From positions 1,550,001-1,614,000 of the forward strand of contig NZ_MASR01000001.1 in NCBI RefSeq assembly GCF_001758195.1: 64,000 bases of DNA. Reading direction: 5' to 3'. The notes beneath the pieces were generated by a model. The model ran no database searches, was not told the DNA's origin, and saw only the letters and a program-made list of their open reading frames with translations. Below are positions 63,048-64,000 of this stretch, in pieces. Source of the stretch: Pseudohongiella acticola. Lineage in GTDB: Bacteria > Pseudomonadota > Gammaproteobacteria > Pseudomonadales > Pseudohongiellaceae. A program made the translations under genes and the position numbers. How positions within the stretch are numbered: the first letter of the stretch is position 1; each line of letters begins with the position of its first letter.

Positions 63048-64000
63048 ATGATCAGTCTTAACAACGCCCGCCTGATGCGCGGTGAGCACACGCTGCTCGA
63101 CAGCGCCAGCATCACCATCCACAAAGGCCAGAAAACCGGTGTCATCGGCCGCAATGGCAGCGGCAAATCCAGCCTTTTCGCCTGCCTGACCGGGCAGATT
63201 GCACTGGACGCCGGTGATCTGTTCATTCCGGATGGCCTGCGCTGCGCCTGGATGAAACAGGAGACCGCGGGGGCCAGGCGATCGGCGCTGGATTATGTAA
63301 TCGACGGCGATGAACGCTACCGCCAGATCGAAGACCAGTTAGCTCGCGCTGAAGACAACAATGACGGTCATGCCATTGCCAATCTGCATAACGAACTGGA
63401 CAAGATAGACGGTTATGATGTGCAGGTACGTGCTGAGCAGCTGTTGTCCGGCCTGGGTTTTGCCATCGACAGCTTTCAGCAGCCGGTTTCTGCCTTCTCC
63501 GGTGGCTGGCGGGTGCGCCTGAACCTGGCCGCTGCCTTGATGGCGCCCTCGGATTTATTGCTGCTCGACGAGCCCACCAACCACCTGGACCTGGAAGCAA
63601 CCATCTGGCTGGAGCAATGGCTTAATCGTTATCAGGGCACACTGTTGTTGATTTCGCATGACCGCAGCTTCCTCGACAAGGTCATCGACCACGTCGTCAG
63701 TTTCGAGCAGAACAACCTGTTCATGTACAAAGGCAATTTCACTGCTTACGAAATTCAGCGCGCCGAACGTCTGGCTCAACTGCAGGCGGCGGCCGAGAAA
63801 CAGATGCGGCGTAAAGCCGAGATCGAAGACTTTGTGCGCCGCTTCCGGGCCAAGGCCAGTAAAGCCAAACAGGCACAAAGTCGCCTCAAGGAACTGTCGC
63901 GTATGGAAGCGATTGCACCAGCGCACATCGATTCACCTTTCAGGTTCGAATTTCTGACACCTGAAAAAACCGCCAGTGATCTGCTCAATTTCAAGAAAGT
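63048..64000 (+). CDS. ABC-F family ATPase (YheS-like), truncated by the window end
   Basis: The first 317 codons are present. The protein starts with an ABC domain without transmembrane partners: Walker A GRNGSGKSS, signature FSGGWRVRLNLAAALM, Walker B LLLLDEPTNHLD and LISHDRSFLDKV. The linker has the ABC-F arm-like RAERLAQLQAAAEKQMRRKAEIEDFVRRFRAKASKAKQ segment. This order resembles YheS, a ribosome-associated translation factor class, though Uup or another ABC-F is possible. The start has no strong ribosome site. The second ABC domain lies outside the window. Confidence 0.92.
   Translation, partial: MISLNNARLMRGEHTLLDSASITIHKGQKTGVIGRNGSGKSSLFACLTGQIALDAGDLFIPDGLRCAWMKQETAGARRSALDYVIDGDERYRQIEDQLARAEDNNDGHAIANLHNELDKIDGYDVQVRAEQLLSGLGFAIDSFQQPVSAFSGGWRVRLNLAAALMAPSDLLLLDEPTNHLDLEATIWLEQWLNRYQGTLLLISHDRSFLDKVIDHVVSFEQNNLFMYKGNFTAYEIQRAERLAQLQAAAEKQMRRKAEIEDFVRRFRAKASKAKQAQSRLKELSRMEAIAPAHIDSPFRFEFLTPEKTASDLLNFKK

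Overview
The window reads as an ordinary, gene-dense stretch of a gammaproteobacterial chromosome of moderately high GC. It has almost no mobile DNA and many 1-11 bp gene overlaps. Several blocks match gene order that I remember from Pseudomonas and relatives: ybbP-ybbA/tesA; aroQ-accB-accC-prmA-DUF3426-dusB-fis-purH-purD; ubiB-hisI-hisE-tatABC; typA ... thiI-glnA-ntrB-ntrC. A PPi-type phosphofructokinase, Coq7-type ubiquinone synthesis, a large TonB receptor and FabA/FabB suggest a free-living aerobic, probably marine, heterotroph outside Pseudomonas proper. The genus cannot be fixed from sequence reading alone.

Layout. 1-4.3 kb: a secreted trypsin-like protease, two small membrane proteins, a CheW-like protein, a LON-domain protein and the murein-recycling ligase Mpl. 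4.3-8.4 kb: a TIGR02444-type protein, ubiX (with a tandem-repeat leader), PPi-phosphofructokinase, pdxH and an exported MORN-repeat protein. 8.4-16.9 kb: the YbbA/YbbP-like ABC exporter divergent from tesA, then a tightly overlapped minus-strand run bcp > ybfF-like hydrolase > pdxJ > MFS, and cobB. 17-20.8 kb: a TonB-dependent receptor, a hotdog thioesterase and tRNA-Thr(UGU). 20.9-28.4 kb: pgi, a RimB-RimK-type fusion, a GNAT protein, and the nucleotide-sugar genes algC/manB-type, galU and manC. 28.5-39.1 kb: fabA-fabB, a stand-alone DsbD N-terminal domain, aroQ, accBC, prmA, a DUF3426 protein, dusB-fis and purHD. 39.2-44.8 kb: coq7, ubiB, hisI, hisE, tatABC and dtd. 44.9-52.6 kb: typA and thiI flank a three-gene envelope module (DUF4331 protein, tetratricopeptide-like protein, HupE/UreJ-like membrane protein). 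52.6-57.3 kb: glnA-ntrB-ntrC with a complete sigma-54/NtrC control region. 57.5-60.9 kb: a GldA/GldF/GldG-like ABC system. 60.9-62.9 kb: an OmpR-type two-component pair. 63.0 kb to the end: a truncated ABC-F ATPase.

Regulatory sequence is best resolved at glnA. Two NtrC-like 17-mers lie 30 bp apart, about 107 and 137 bp upstream of the start predicted by a GG-N10-GC sigma-54 promoter. A third NtrC-like site lies between the glnA terminator and ntrB. Since ntrBC are encoded immediately downstream, this is a self-contained nitrogen-control circuit.

The most unusual items are: the DUF4331/TPR/HupE module, which sits between typA and thiI and carries calcium-loop-like motifs in two of its proteins; the DsbD remnant in the position where Pseudomonas has full-length dsbD; the retropepsin-like/ATP-grasp fusion coupled to pgi; and three separate short tandem-repeat tracts, two of them directly upstream of ubiquinone genes (ubiX, coq7) and one coding for an N-terminal (EPSAGK) repeat in TatC. 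No CRISPR array, insertion sequence, prophage or rRNA was seen.
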